From: Opitutales bacterium | Lineage (GTDB): Bacteria > Verrucomicrobiota > Verrucomicrobiia > Opitutales > Oceanipulchritudinaceae | DNA length: 64,000 nt | Direction: 5' to 3' | Assembly (NCBI GenBank): GCA_020831525.1 | Contig: JAFIGH010000007.1 | Location: 33,681-97,680 of the forward strand | Shown: positions 49,508 through 57,973 of the stretch, piece by piece | How positions within the stretch are numbered: the first letter of the stretch is position 1 | How the letters are laid out: each line of letters begins with the position of its first letter | Position numbers and translations under genes: made by a program | Notes under the pieces: generated by a model | What the model was told of the DNA's origin: nothing | The model's input: only the letters and a program-made list of their open reading frames with translations | The model's database searches: none

Positions 49508-49789
49508 ATGCCCGTCTACGGACCCACCGCCCCCGTCCGCCTCCACCACATCCACACCGCCCTCGAGGACGGACAAGCATGTTCCAGCCGCTCCCTCGCG
49601 GAGGAACTCGGCGTAAGCGACCGCACCGTCCGGCGCGACATCCAGCGCATGCTCCTCGCATGGGGCGAACACGCCACCGTCCTCGGCCCACCCGAACTCC
49701 GCGAAGCCTTCACCACCATCGCCCAACATTTCTCAAAAAAATATCTCCCTCCACCAAGTGGCGGACACTCCCTGTCCGGGGTCCCGTGA
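49508..49789 (+). pseudogene. WYL-type regulator with the middle deleted
   Basis: 93 residues. The first half is a DeoR-like helix-turn-helix (PVRLHHIHTALEDG, SSRSLAEELGVSDRTVRRDIQRM). It then jumps directly to LLAWGEHATVLGPPELREAFTTIAQHF, which is the C-terminal end (WCX) of WYL-domain regulators. About 200 residues, including the ligand-binding WYL domain, are missing, yet the reading frame is kept. It may be a relic or a DNA-binding-only mini-regulator. WYL regulators are frequent in defence islands, and this one is the first gene of the CRISPR island. Confidence 0.6.
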
Positions 49790-49863
49790 TAGAGTGGGGA
49801 TAACTTTGATGAACTGCCACGCCCACACGAAAACGAAACAATTGGCCCAATCGCACCCGGACC

Positions 49864-50115
49864 TTAGGCCCGCCCGACACGTTTCGCGGCGTCGATTTCT
49901 TCCGCAGTCAAGAATCCGGGAATACGAGCACGTACCTCCTCCACCTCACGGATCAGACGTTCCGCGTCGGCCTTCTTTCGGACACGGGCTTCCAAATCAA
50001 CCCGCCTCAGTTCCACAATCACCTGCTGAGACAGGGTCCGGCGATTCCGGCGGGCACTCTCCTTCAAACGAGCATGCAACGCATCCGGAACATTTCGAAG
50101 GGTCATCGTTTTCAT
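49864..50115 (-). CDS. FitA/VapB-like ribbon-helix-helix antitoxin, orphan
   Basis: 83 residues. The N-terminal RHH motif is MKTMTLRNVPDALHARLKES followed by RNRRTLSQQVIVEL; the C-terminal half (toxin-binding side) ends GFLTAEEIDAAKRVGRA. It is a clear paralogue of the antitoxin at 53993 (both MKTMT(L/I)R.VP, RRNRR(T/S)L.QQVI.EL and FL(T/S)AEEIDAA...GRA). No PIN toxin follows on the minus strand: only about 75 bp separate it from the convergent WYL remnant. It is thus an orphan, and could neutralise the related toxin at 53512. Confidence 0.85.
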   Translation of the reverse strand: MKTMTLRNVPDALHARLKESARRNRRTLSQQVIVELRRVDLEARVRKKADAERLIREVEEVRARIPGFLTAEEIDAAKRVGRA

Positions 50116-50229
50116 GAGCCCCTTCTACACCTGTGCATTCGAGACGCAATCAATTCGAAACCTTTCCCGCATGAAACTGTCCGCCGATTCGCCTTGCGAA
50201 ATCCGGAACGTAATACAATTTCTATTCGT

Positions 50230-50445
50230 ATGACAACAACACAAATTTCCACCAAATACCAGATCGTCATCCCAAAGGAAATCCGGAGGAAGATGTCGCT
50301 GAAACCCGGCCAGAAGCTGCAAGTCACCGAAAACGGCGGGCGGATCGAGCTTCGGCCTATTCTCTCGCCGGAGCAGCTCGTCGGTTTCCTGAAAAAGTCG
50401 GGCAGACCCCTTGAATTCGAACGCGAGGGGGACCGGGCGCTGTGA
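50230..50445 (+). CDS. vapB: AbrB/SpoVT-type antitoxin
   Basis: 71 residues from the ATG at 50230. The swapped-hairpin AbrB fold is evident (STKYQIVIPKEIRRKMSLKPGQKLQV), followed by a short toxin-binding tail (SPEQLVGFLKKSGRPLEFEREGDRAL). A TACAAT at 50214-50219 may be the -10 element; no good -35 is seen. The stop overlaps the GTG start of the PIN toxin (GTGA), the usual coupling in TA operons. Autorepression is expected from the family. Confidence 0.9.
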   Translation: MTTTQISTKYQIVIPKEIRRKMSLKPGQKLQVTENGGRIELRPILSPEQLVGFLKKSGRPLEFEREGDRAL

Positions 50446-50831
50446 GCCGACCCGACATCCTCGATTCTTCGGCGTGGGTCGAGTGTTTGGACGATGGCCC
50501 GAACACCCGCCACTTCGCGCCCATCCTCCGCAAGCTGCCGGATCTGATCGTGCCCTCCCTTGTCATCGCCGAGGTGCGCAAAGTCGCCTTGTCTCAGCGC
50601 ACCCGCGAAATGGCCGACGACGTCACCCATGCCATGCGTTCCGGGATCGTCGTTCCGGTGGACGCAGCCATCGCGGTTTCCGCCGCCGACCTCTTCATCA
50701 AATACAAACTCCCTCTCGCCGATTCCCTGATCTACGCGATCACGCTCGCCCGCAAAGCCACCCTCTGGACGCAGGACGACCACTTTGAAGGCCTTCCGCA
50801 CGTGCGGTATTTTCCGAAAGCCGAAACCTGA
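50442..50831 (+). CDS. vapC: PIN-domain toxin (VapC-type ribonuclease)
   Basis: 129 residues, GTG start overlapping the antitoxin. PIN acidic residues: D8 in ILDSSAWVECL, the Glu of SLVIAEVRKVAL, D in KLPLADSLIYAITLARKATLWTQDDHF. VapC toxins cleave tRNA or rRNA when freed from antitoxin. The gene ends 125 bp before cas3 on the same strand, so readthrough from this TA operon into cas3 is possible; I see no terminator hairpin in the gap. Confidence 0.92.
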   Translation: MSRPDILDSSAWVECLDDGPNTRHFAPILRKLPDLIVPSLVIAEVRKVALSQRTREMADDVTHAMRSGIVVPVDAAIAVSAADLFIKYKLPLADSLIYAITLARKATLWTQDDHFEGLPHVRYFPKAET

Positions 50832-50956
50832 TCGACATGGCCCGCCCACCAGTTCCTCCAATCCACCGACCGACAGGAGACTTTCCAGCAGTCCGCGAGG
50901 AAGAGATTCTTCTCTGACCGCTGTTGTCCTGTCTTTGCTGCTACGATTACCCGAAA

Positions 50957-53380
50957 ATGAATTTTTACGCGCATACGAAAGAAGGAGAGCCCCGGGAGAG
51001 CTGGGAACCACTTTTCACCCCTTTCGGAGCGGGTGACTCCGAGTGTCAGGAGACTTCGTGCGAAAAATGCCGCCGGTTGGAGCCCATGCACGGCCACCTC
51101 AACAAGGTCGCCTACTGGGCCGGAGAGTTTGCGGCGGAAATGTTTCCGCCCGGCTCCGCCGAAGCCGCCGCCGCAAAATCCTGGGGCGAACTCGCCGGCT
51201 GGTGGCACGACTTGGGGAAGTTTTCGGTCGAATTCCAGGAACGACTTCAAGGAATACGCGAACAGGCAAATCATTCATCTGCCGGAGCCGTTCACGCCTA
51301 CTCCTCCATCGATGGGATTGGGCAACTCTTTGCCTTTCTCATCGCGGGGCACCACGCCGGTCTCGCCGACTGGATCGGACCGGACCGAGCCTCTTTGTTT
51401 CGTCGATTACGCGACCACGAACTTCCGCAATGGAAGGAGTATGCGCCAGAAATCTTGCTCAATCGCCAACCGCCGGAGCGTATCACGATGCTGAACCCGA
51501 AGGACGGCCCAGCCATCGCTCTTTTCACGCGATTGCTCTTCTCATGCTTGGTCGACGCTGACTTCATCGCCACCGAGGCGTTTATGAATTTCGACCAAGG
51601 CGCGCGAAGACCGAACTGGCCTGACGACATTCTCTCCCGCATGGAAGAAGCCCTGGAGGCAAAAAACCGGTCTTTCGGCGAGCCCACGACGTCGGTTAAC
51701 CGGCACCGGGCAAGCGTTCGTGCGGATTGCTTGGCCGCCGCCAGACGTCCACCGGGATTGTTCACCCTTACCGTGCCCACTGGCGGTGGCAAGACCCTCT
51801 CCTCACTTGCCTTCGCCCTTCGACACGCAATCACGCACGGTCTTCGCCGCGTCATTTACGTCATTCCCTACACTTCCATCATCGAACAGAATGCCGGGGA
51901 GTTTCGCAATGCGTTTGCCGAGCTGATTGCATGCCTTCCGCCGGAACTGAGCGAAAGTCTGGTCCTCGAACACCACTCCAATTTCGAGTCAGCCGAAGAT
52001 GATGAACACGAACGTCCTGTATGCCGACTGGCGGCCGAAAACTGGGATGCTCCCCTCGTCGTGACCACGAGTGTGCAATTTTTCGAATCGCTCTTTGCCA
52101 ACAAGACTTCAAGAAGCCGGAAACTGCACAACATCGCACGGTCCGTCGTCATTTTGGATGAAGCACAGAACCTCCCCGTCAATCTCCTTTCCCCGTGCCT
52201 TAACGCCCTGCGCAACCTTCAATCAGTCGCCGATTGCTCCATCGTTTTTTGCACAGCCACCCAGCCCGCCATCGGGAAGCGGTCAGGGGAGAAGGATCCC
52301 TTCAACAAAATCAGCCTCGATCTGCCAACCGAACGCGAAATCATAAAAGACGTCCCAAGACTCTTTAATGCGCTCCAGCGCGTCTCAGTCCCATCAACCC
52401 CCGAATCACTATCCGATGAAGCACTGGTCGACCGGCTTCGCCAATACCCCCGGGTCCTCTGCATACTCAATTCAAAGCCGCACGCCGCCAAGATTCTTGA
52501 ACTGCTTGGCAAACAATCCGAAGAAAACCTCCACCTTTCCGCGCAACTTTGTCCGGAGCATCGACGGGCTGTTTTACGGTCGATCCGATCCCGCGAGTTG
52601 AATAACGAACCTTGCCGATTGATCGCGACAACGGTGGTCGAAGCGGGCGTCGACATTGATTTTCCGGTCGTTTTTCGCGCTCTTACCGGCCTCGACTCTT
52701 TCGCCCAAGCCGCAGGCCGCTGCAATCGCCATGGCAAACTTTCCAATACCGAGGGCCACGCTTTGCTCGGCGAGACCGTATTTTTCGAACCGACCGATGC
52801 AAAAACCCCGACTTTCCTAAAGCAGGCCATCAACGCAACTCGCCAAGTCTTGCCGGACCACAGCGATCTCCTCGGGCCTGAGGCCATCCGTCGCTTTTTT
52901 GAAATTCACTATTGGCTGAGCGGCGGCAACGACGGTGAGAACTGGGATAAGCCCGAGATCCTCGCATGTTTTAACATTGATCGCAGCGAACGCCAGCACC
53001 CCTTTGGTTTTTCGTACCGCACTGCGGCTGAGGCCTTTCGCCTCATCGAGGACTTTCAAACACCCGTCATCATCGAGCCGGTCCCCGATCTCTGGCCCGG
53101 CCAAGACAGCGCAAAGTCTGTGGAAATTTGCGGACTCCTTGAGGGAATCAGGGAAAGCCATCGCCGCCATTATCCCGCACCTCGAAACGCTCACCGCCGA
53201 CTGCAAAGCTATACTGTCCAAATTCCGAAAAAAATTCATGAGCGGCTCTGCCGGGAGGGAGCGATCCAAATCTACCACGACCAGTTCCCCATCCTTACGC
53301 ATCCAAAGAACCACTACGACCCAAAGCTTGGTCTTATCGTCAACGCCGAACACTCCGATGCCGATGCGTTCATCCTTTAA
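50957..53380 (+). CDS. cas3: Cas3 helicase-nuclease, type I-C
   Basis: 807 residues from the ATG at 50957 (MNFYAHTKEGEPRESWEPLF). HD nuclease domain first: WWHDLGKFSVEF with H84-D85, NHSSAGAVHAY and AGHHAGLADW. Then the SF2 helicase: Walker A TVPTGGGKT (about 273-280), VIPYTSIIEQNA, motif II DEAQ in VILDEAQNLP, FCTATQPA, and VVEAGVDIDFPVVFRAL with FAQAAGRCNRHG (motif VI). It unwinds and degrades DNA marked by Cascade. Between the YAH and HLNKVA elements there is an insertion with C30, C35 and C38, possibly a small metal-binding knot. It is the first cas gene of the standard I-C order. Confidence 0.96.
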   Translation: MNFYAHTKEGEPRESWEPLFTPFGAGDSECQETSCEKCRRLEPMHGHLNKVAYWAGEFAAEMFPPGSAEAAAAKSWGELAGWWHDLGKFSVEFQERLQGIREQANHSSAGAVHAYSSIDGIGQLFAFLIAGHHAGLADWIGPDRASLFRRLRDHELPQWKEYAPEILLNRQPPERITMLNPKDGPAIALFTRLLFSCLVDADFIATEAFMNFDQGARRPNWPDDILSRMEEALEAKNRSFGEPTTSVNRHRASVRADCLAAARRPPGLFTLTVPTGGGKTLSSLAFALRHAITHGLRRVIYVIPYTSIIEQNAGEFRNAFAELIACLPPELSESLVLEHHSNFESAEDDEHERPVCRLAAENWDAPLVVTTSVQFFESLFANKTSRSRKLHNIARSVVILDEAQNLPVNLLSPCLNALRNLQSVADCSIVFCTATQPAIGKRSGEKDPFNKISLDLPTEREIIKDVPRLFNALQRVSVPSTPESLSDEALVDRLRQYPRVLCILNSKPHAAKILELLGKQSEENLHLSAQLCPEHRRAVLRSIRSRELNNEPCRLIATTVVEAGVDIDFPVVFRALTGLDSFAQAAGRCNRHGKLSNTEGHALLGETVFFEPTDAKTPTFLKQAINATRQVLPDHSDLLGPEAIRRFFEIHYWLSGGNDGENWDKPEILACFNIDRSERQHPFGFSYRTAAEAFRLIEDFQTPVIIEPVPDLWPGQDSAKSVEICGLLEGIRESHRRHYPAPRNAHRRLQSYTVQIPKKIHERLCREGAIQIYHDQFPILTHPKNHYDPKLGLIVNAEHSDADAFIL

Positions 53381-53417
53381 AAGAAGAATAACGGACCGTA
53401 CCCGAAGGCACGGTCCG
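53379..53417 (-). terminator. Strong intrinsic terminator with UUCG tetraloop (minus strand)
   Basis: On the minus strand CGGACCGTGCC (53417-53407) pairs with GGTACGGTCCG (53402-53392) through 11 positions including one G-U, capped by a C(UUCG)G tetraloop, and is followed by TTATTCTTCTTTT. On the plus strand no T run follows, so it serves the minus-strand transcript that includes the RHH-PIN operon and the crRNA-like element. The T run overlaps the cas3 stop codon. Confidence 0.85.
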
Positions 53418-53489
53418 AATCTCATAGCCGCGAGCAATCGCATGACTGTGTTTCAATCCGCGATGAAGGGTTGCCCTCACCATTCATCG
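53418..53489 (-). ncRNA. crRNA-like element: degenerate CRISPR repeat plus 32-nt guide-sized segment
   Basis: Read on the minus strand, an 11-nt CGGATTGAAAC (53460-53450) is identical to the end of every repeat of the I-C array. It is preceded by a stem-loop made of different bases from the array repeat: CGATGAA (53489-53483) pairs with TTCATCG (53467-53461), extended by GGG/CCC. So the sequence decayed while the hairpin-handle layout stayed; including one more base pair, 13 consecutive bases match the repeat. A 32-nt segment (53449-53418) follows, close to the 33-37 nt spacers, then the terminator hairpin in place of a second repeat. It lies 22 bp after the PIN toxin stop on the same strand. 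I infer a Cas5-processed, guide-like RNA; expression and target are unproven. Confidence 0.6.
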
Positions 53490-53511
53490 ACTCGGCCAAT
53501 GAATAACCGTT

Positions 53512-53916
53512 TCAGGAGGGCATTGCAACCGCCACATCCGGACACTTGCGCAAAATCTTTTTGTCCCGGGTCCGCAACTTCAGCCCTCGCTCACGGGCAA
53601 GCCAGACATAGGACGCGTCGTAAAATGTAAGGTCCGAATGCGTAGCAATGCTAAAAATTTCGCAAGAATCAAGCGACTCCACAGTCTCCAGAAGAGCTGC
53701 GTCCGCCGCTTCAAACACGACCTTTGGCGATTCGACATTTTCCCACTCATCGCCCGGGCTCCGAAAAATTTTCCACAACACGTTTCCAAACTCAAAACGC
53801 CAAAGCGACGCCGAAATCCAATCGGGATCCTCAAGCACCAGAATTTTGGCAGATTCCCTCACTGCATCGGCTCCCAGTATAAGGTCCGACAAAACAGTAT
53901 TATCGACAACAATCAT
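53512..53916 (-). CDS. vapC: PIN-domain toxin, antisense inside the cas operon
   Basis: 134 residues. PIN residues: D5 in MIVVDNTVLSDLIL, E42 in WRFEFGNVLW, D in DLTFYDASYVWLARERGLKLRTRDKKIL. It follows its antitoxin (53993-54250) on the minus strand with a 76-bp gap that is AT-richer than the island average. The pair is inserted against the direction of the cas genes between cas3 and cas5, so cas transcription from cas3 would run antisense through it. Downstream on its own strand come the crRNA-like element and the terminator. Confidence 0.9.
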   Translation of the reverse strand: MIVVDNTVLSDLILGADAVRESAKILVLEDPDWISASLWRFEFGNVLWKIFRSPGDEWENVESPKVVFEAADAALLETVESLDSCEIFSIATHSDLTFYDASYVWLARERGLKLRTRDKKILRKCPDVAVAMPS

Positions 53917-53992
53917 ATTGACCCCACCATAAAACGCATTACTGTGAATTTTTCAAGTGAAAAGAACCGCCAATCCACTAAACCTTCCCCGA

Positions 53993-54250
53993 TTATGCCC
54001 GTCCCTCCCGCACGGCAGCATCGATTTCCTCCGCGCTCAGGAATCGCGGAAGTCCTCCCCGCGCTCGTTCAGCCGCCAAAAGGATCGCCTCCGCCCGCTT
54101 TCGCTTGGATTCGGCATCGGACAGCTCATGCGCTTCGCCCGCCAGCTCCGCAATCACCTGCTGGTTGAGACTTCGGCGATTTCGGCGAGCACGTTCAGCC
54201 ACTGCGCTATGCACGCTCTCCGGGACTCCACGAATAGTCATTGTTTTCAT
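53993..54250 (-). CDS. vapB: FitA/VapB-like ribbon-helix-helix antitoxin
   Basis: 85 residues from the ATG at 54250 (MKTMTIRGVPESVHSAV). RHH motif with RRNRRSLNQQVIAEL, then a toxin-binding tail ending FLSAEEIDAAVREGRA. It is a paralogue of the orphan antitoxin at 49864. Its promoter must lie in the 56 bp before cas5, where TGCA repeats flank AAAGTGAA (54254-54268) and could be an operator; the same short stretch must also hold the cas5 start signals, so the two divergent units share control DNA. Confidence 0.88.
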   Translation of the reverse strand: MKTMTIRGVPESVHSAVAERARRNRRSLNQQVIAELAGEAHELSDAESKRKRAEAILLAAERARGGLPRFLSAEEIDAAVREGRA

Positions 54251-54306
54251 ACATGCAAAGTGAATGCATTTCGGCCTCAAAGCAACTCCAAAACCGCCAT
54301 CAAATT

Positions 54307-55071
54307 ATGCCATTAGGAATCAAACTGCACGTCTGGGGTGACCTCGCCTGCTTCACCCGACCCGAAATGAAGGTCGAACGCGTCTCCTACGACGTCATCA
54401 CGCCTTCAGCCGCTCGCGGTATCCTTGAAGCGATCTACTGGAAACCGCAGTTTCGCTGGCGCATTGATCGGATTCATGAGCTGAAGCCGATTCGCTGGAC
54501 ATCCATTCGCCGCAACGAAGTTGGACGCAAAGCCACCTCCCCGGCCTCTGCGGCCATGCAAGGCGAGCCATCCAACCGTCTTGGGTTTGAGGTTGAAGAC
54601 AACCGCCAACAACGTGCTTCCCTGCTTCTGCGTGATGTCGCCTACGGAATCGAGGCATCAATCAAAATTCTCGACTTTCGCTTCGAGCGCGGAGGCCCTG
54701 CCCTTTCCGAGACCGAGTGCGTTGGCAAGCATCTCGCCACCTTTGAACGCCGCGCCCGCAGCGGCGGGCATTTTCACCAGCCTTACTTCGGGACGCGGGA
54801 GTTTCCGGTGAATTATGAGTGGGTTGATCAAAATGCCTCCTTTCCTCCATCCAAACTGCCGGAGAGCGACCGCGATAAGGATCTCGGCTACATGCTCTAC
54901 GACATGGACTACACTGAGACCAAGTCAAAGAAAGGCTCCTTCATTGAATCCAACCAAGGCAAACGACTACAAGCCGAGCCACGTTTCTTTCGCGCAAAAT
55001 TGAGCGACGGAATCATCGATATACAGGCCTGCTTAGCAGACTCCTCTAATCCAAACGCCCCGCAGTTATGA
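54307..55071 (+). CDS. cas5: Cas5c (Cas5d), crRNA-processing Cascade subunit
   Basis: 254 residues from the ATG at 54307 (MPLGIKLHVWGDLACFTRPEMKVERVSYDVITPSAARGILEAIYWKP), a textbook I-C Cas5 N-terminus. In this subtype Cas5 cleaves the pre-crRNA at the base of the repeat hairpin, leaving an 11-nt 5' handle, and caps that end in Cascade. The glycine-rich GHFHQPYFGTREFPVNYEW block and DLGYMLYDMDY near the end are conserved. Its stop overlaps the cas8c start (ATGA). Upstream, an antisense TA pair separates it from cas3. Confidence 0.95.
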   Translation: MPLGIKLHVWGDLACFTRPEMKVERVSYDVITPSAARGILEAIYWKPQFRWRIDRIHELKPIRWTSIRRNEVGRKATSPASAAMQGEPSNRLGFEVEDNRQQRASLLLRDVAYGIEASIKILDFRFERGGPALSETECVGKHLATFERRARSGGHFHQPYFGTREFPVNYEWVDQNASFPPSKLPESDRDKDLGYMLYDMDYTETKSKKGSFIESNQGKRLQAEPRFFRAKLSDGIIDIQACLADSSNPNAPQL

Positions 55072-56957
55072 TTCTCCAAGCCTTACACGATCTTCACGAC
55101 CGCCTTGCAGCCGATCCCGCCTACGATGTCGCTCCCGAGGGCTTCAGCCTTCAGCAGATAAGCTTTGTCATCGTCCTCGAACCCGACGGGACGCTGGTGG
55201 GCATCCAAGATCATCGGCTTGGCGAGGGAAACCAGCGTCGCGCCCAGACCCACCGCGTCCCCGGAACCAGTAAGCCGCCCGGTGCAGGCATCAATCCCTG
55301 TCTCTTCTGGGACAATACCGGCTACCTCCTTGGCTACAAAGTACCTGACAAAGACGAAGAAAAGGCGAGAAAAGACGCTGATCGCGCCATCAAAACGTTT
55401 GAAGCCTCTCTCGCGCACCACCTCGCCCACGAAAAATCCATCAATCAACCCGCGTTCTCAGCGGTGTGCCGTTTCCTTGAAAGCTGGACTCCCGAAAGTG
55501 CCGCCGACCACCCCCAACTTCCAGACCTCGCGACTGGCTTCGGTGTTTTCCAAATTCGTGGCGCGACTCACTTCGTCCATGAAGAACCAGCCATCGAAGC
55601 GTGGTGGCAAAAAACGATTCAATCAGATGAAGCCGACTCCAAAGAGGATGCCTTCTGCCTGATCACCGGTCGACTCGCGCCCATTGCCGAACTCCATGAG
55701 CCAAAAATCAAAGGAGTAAAAGATGCCCAGGGCGCAGGCGCGCTCATCGTTTCTTTTAACACCAACGCCTACGAATCCTTCGGCAAGTCCTCGGGCCAGA
55801 ACGCTCCGGTTTCCAAAGATGCCGCTACCAGATACTGCAAAACGCTCAACGCCCTGCTTTCCAGCCGCAGGCACCGTCTTCGTATCGGCGACGCCACCAC
55901 CGTCTTCTGGACGGACGCACCCGCATACACGAAGACCGAAAGCGTAATCAGTGAATTCTTTGGTGGAGGCGGTGATGATGCGGAAACCGAATCCGAAGAT
56001 CATGACGACGAACCCGCCCAACGGAAACAGCTTTTAGAAAGCCTCCACGCCGCCCTCCGCGCTCTCCGCTCCGGAGGCGAAGTCGATTCTACGTTCCTCG
56101 AAGAAAAGGACCGAACCTTTTACATCCTCGGTCTCACAGGCCAAGCGGGAGGGCGCATCGGAGTGCGCTTCTGGTTTAGCTCACCGATTGAAGAACTCCT
56201 GCGCAACCTTGCCCGACATCACGAGGATTTGGCGATCCAGCGCCCATCAAAAAACAAAGACGGTGATTTAGTCGGTCGAGAGTTTCCTACAATCAAAGAC
56301 CTTCTTAGTCAAACCTGCCGGAATGAGAATACGTTACCAAATACGCTAATCCGCTCGATAGTAGCCGCTATCCTGACGGGCGGCAATTATCCAAACTCTT
56401 TGGCTTTGAAAGTAATTGGCCGAATTAAGGCAGATCGAGCCATCGACCCGAATATGCAAAAGGATTCAGCACTGGAAACATTCAAAGCCAGAGAAAGTGC
56501 CTACCTTCGAGCAGCAATTCTAAAATCGTATCTCAACCGTAATTACAAAATGAACATAAGCACCGCAATAGACAAAGACAGAACTGAACCAGCATACCAT
56601 CTAGGGCGACTTTTCGCCGTTTACGAAATGGCGCAAAAACATGCCCATGATTGGAAACTTGAAAGGACTATCCGAGAAACGATGTATTCATCTGCTTCCG
56701 CGACTCCCCTTTCGGTCTTTGGCCGCCTTGAGAGACTCCACCATCACCACACAGCAAAAAAGAGCCACCCTCGTGGATCTTCTCTATCCTACGCGGATAT
56801 TGTTTCAGAGATACAACAGCGATTCAAAGGAAGGACCCCCATCTACCCCGCAAAATTGGACTTGGTGCAGCAATCACTGTTCGCCGTTGGATACTACCAT
56901 CAGCATCAATATTTTCGAGATCTTTCAATGGATAAAAGTGAGTCAGAAAACGCATAA
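55068..56957 (+). CDS. cas8c: Cas8c (Csd1), large Cascade subunit
   Basis: 629 residues, typical length. N-terminal [19 protein letters not shown] and [22 protein letters not shown], then [17 protein letters not shown] and [38 protein letters not shown] (the PAM-reading region of the family), then [19 protein letters not shown]. The last ~230 codons (from about 56260) are visibly AT-richer than the first part and than neighbouring genes. The C-terminal segment [16 protein letters not shown]...[13 protein letters not shown] is the small-subunit-like part, also likely made separately as Cas11c. Confidence 0.95.
   Translation: MILQALHDLHDRLAADPAYDVAPEGFSLQQISFVIVLEPDGTLVGIQDHRLGEGNQRRAQTHRVPGTSKPPGAGINPCLFWDNTGYLLGYKVPDKDEEKARKDADRAIKTFEASLAHHLAHEKSINQPAFSAVCRFLESWTPESAADHPQLPDLATGFGVFQIRGATHFVHEEPAIEAWWQKTIQSDEADSKEDAFCLITGRLAPIAELHEPKIKGVKDAQGAGALIVSFNTNAYESFGKSSGQNAPVSKDAATRYCKTLNALLSSRRHRLRIGDATTVFWTDAPAYTKTESVISEFFGGGGDDAETESEDHDDEPAQRKQLLESLHAALRALRSGGEVDSTFLEEKDRTFYILGLTGQAGGRIGVRFWFSSPIEELLRNLARHHEDLAIQRPSKNKDGDLVGREFPTIKDLLSQTCRNENTLPNTLIRSIVAAILTGGNYPNSLALKVIGRIKADRAIDPNMQKDSALETFKARESAYLRAAILKSYLNRNYKMNISTAIDKDRTEPAYHLGRLFAVYEMAQKHAHDWKLERTIRETMYSSASATPLSVFGRLERLHHHHTAKKSHPRGSSLSYADIVSEIQQRFKGRTPIYPAKLDLVQQSLFAVGYYHQHQYFRDLSMDKSESENA
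56550..56957 (+). CDS. cas11c: Probable internal Cas11c start within cas8c
   Basis: An in-frame ATG at 56550 would give a 135-residue product covering the helical C-terminal domain of Cas8c ([29 protein letters not shown]). Type I-C systems studied elsewhere make the small subunit Cas11c from such an internal start. No strong Shine-Dalgarno is visible before this ATG (a purine-poor TAATTACAAA precedes it), so the exact start is uncertain and could be a nearby alternative codon. Confidence 0.5.
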   Translation: MNISTAIDKDRTEPAYHLGRLFAVYEMAQKHAHDWKLERTIRETMYSSASATPLSVFGRLERLHHHHTAKKSHPRGSSLSYADIVSEIQQRFKGRTPIYPAKLDLVQQSLFAVGYYHQHQYFRDLSMDKSESENA

Positions 56958-57004
56958 TTCCAACTGTATTTAATTATTCACGCAAAACAAACATACATAA
57001 CATC

Positions 57005-57973
57005 ATGAAAAACCGATACGACTTCATCTATCTCTTCGACGCTCTCGACGCCAATCCCAACGGCGACCCGGATGCGGGCAATCTTCCCCGCCTCGATGCC
57101 GAGACCGGTCAAGGCCTTGTCACGGATGTATGCCTTAAGCGAAAAATTCGAAATTTTATCGAAACCACTCATGCCGAACACCAAGGCAAAGACACCGATG
57201 GTTCCTCCCCCGGATTCGATATCTATGTGCGCGAAAAGGCGGTGCTCAACCTTCAGCACAAACGCGCCTACACAGCCGAAGGTCTCAAACCCGAGACCAA
57301 AAAGCTCCCAAAGAAACTCGAAGACGCCGACCGGATCAAAAAATGGATGTGCGCCAACTTTTTTGACATCCGCACTTTTGGCGCTGTCATGACCACTGAT
57401 GTGAATTGCGGTCAGGTGCGCGGACCGGTGCAGCTCTCCTTCGCTCGCTCCATCGACCCCGTCGTCACCAGCGAACACGCCGTGACCCGCATGGCCGTCA
57501 CCACCGAGAAGGAAGCGGAGAAGCAATCCGGCGACAATCGCACCATGGGCCGTAAATTCACCGTTCCCTACGCCCTCTACCGCAGCCACGGAACCGTCAA
57601 TCCCTTTCTCGGCGACCAAACCGGTTTCTCCGATGAAGGCGGAGACTCCGACTTGGAAACCCTCTTCCAAGCATTGGAACATGCCTTCGATTTTGATGCG
57701 TCCGCTGCCCGTCCGGCGGGCAGCATGGCCTCTCGCGCATTGCTCGTCTTCAAACACGACAAGAAGCTCGGTAACGCCCACGCCCACACCCTCTTCGACC
57801 GGCTCAAAATCACCTCCTTCGAAGACTCCCCGGCCGAATCCGGCAAGCCGCCCCGCAAATTCGCCGACTACGCCCAGCGAATCACCTTCGACGGCAAACC
57901 ACTTGATGACTACATCAAACCCGGCGACTCCAAAGACCTCGGCAACGGCGTCACCCTCATCCGCCGCATCTAA
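57005..57973 (+). CDS. cas7: Cas7c (Csd2), Cascade backbone subunit
   Basis: 322 residues. It starts [28 protein letters not shown], the Cas7 RRM core with the NPNGDPD signature, then [50 protein letters not shown] and [17 protein letters not shown] blocks. Several copies coat the crRNA in Cascade. The ATG lies 47 bp after cas8c in AT-rich DNA. Its stop codon overlaps the stop of a vapC remnant on the other strand, so the TA remnant abuts the cas7 end exactly. Confidence 0.95.
   Translation: MKNRYDFIYLFDALDANPNGDPDAGNLPRLDAETGQGLVTDVCLKRKIRNFIETTHAEHQGKDTDGSSPGFDIYVREKAVLNLQHKRAYTAEGLKPETKKLPKKLEDADRIKKWMCANFFDIRTFGAVMTTDVNCGQVRGPVQLSFARSIDPVVTSEHAVTRMAVTTEKEAEKQSGDNRTMGRKFTVPYALYRSHGTVNPFLGDQTGFSDEGGDSDLETLFQALEHAFDFDASAARPAGSMASRALLVFKHDKKLGNAHAHTLFDRLKITSFEDSPAESGKPPRKFADYAQRITFDGKPLDDYIKPGDSKDLGNGVTLIRRI

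Noticed and set aside
50165..50190. ACAGT..CATGCG similarity to the guide seed before the AbrB gene
   Set aside because: It needs a 2-nt gap and has no TTC PAM in the right place.
50903..50935. Possible target of the crRNA-like guide in the cas3 upstream region
   Set aside because: A CTCGCGG match exists on the minus strand but lies in the middle of the guide, not the seed, so it is likely chance.
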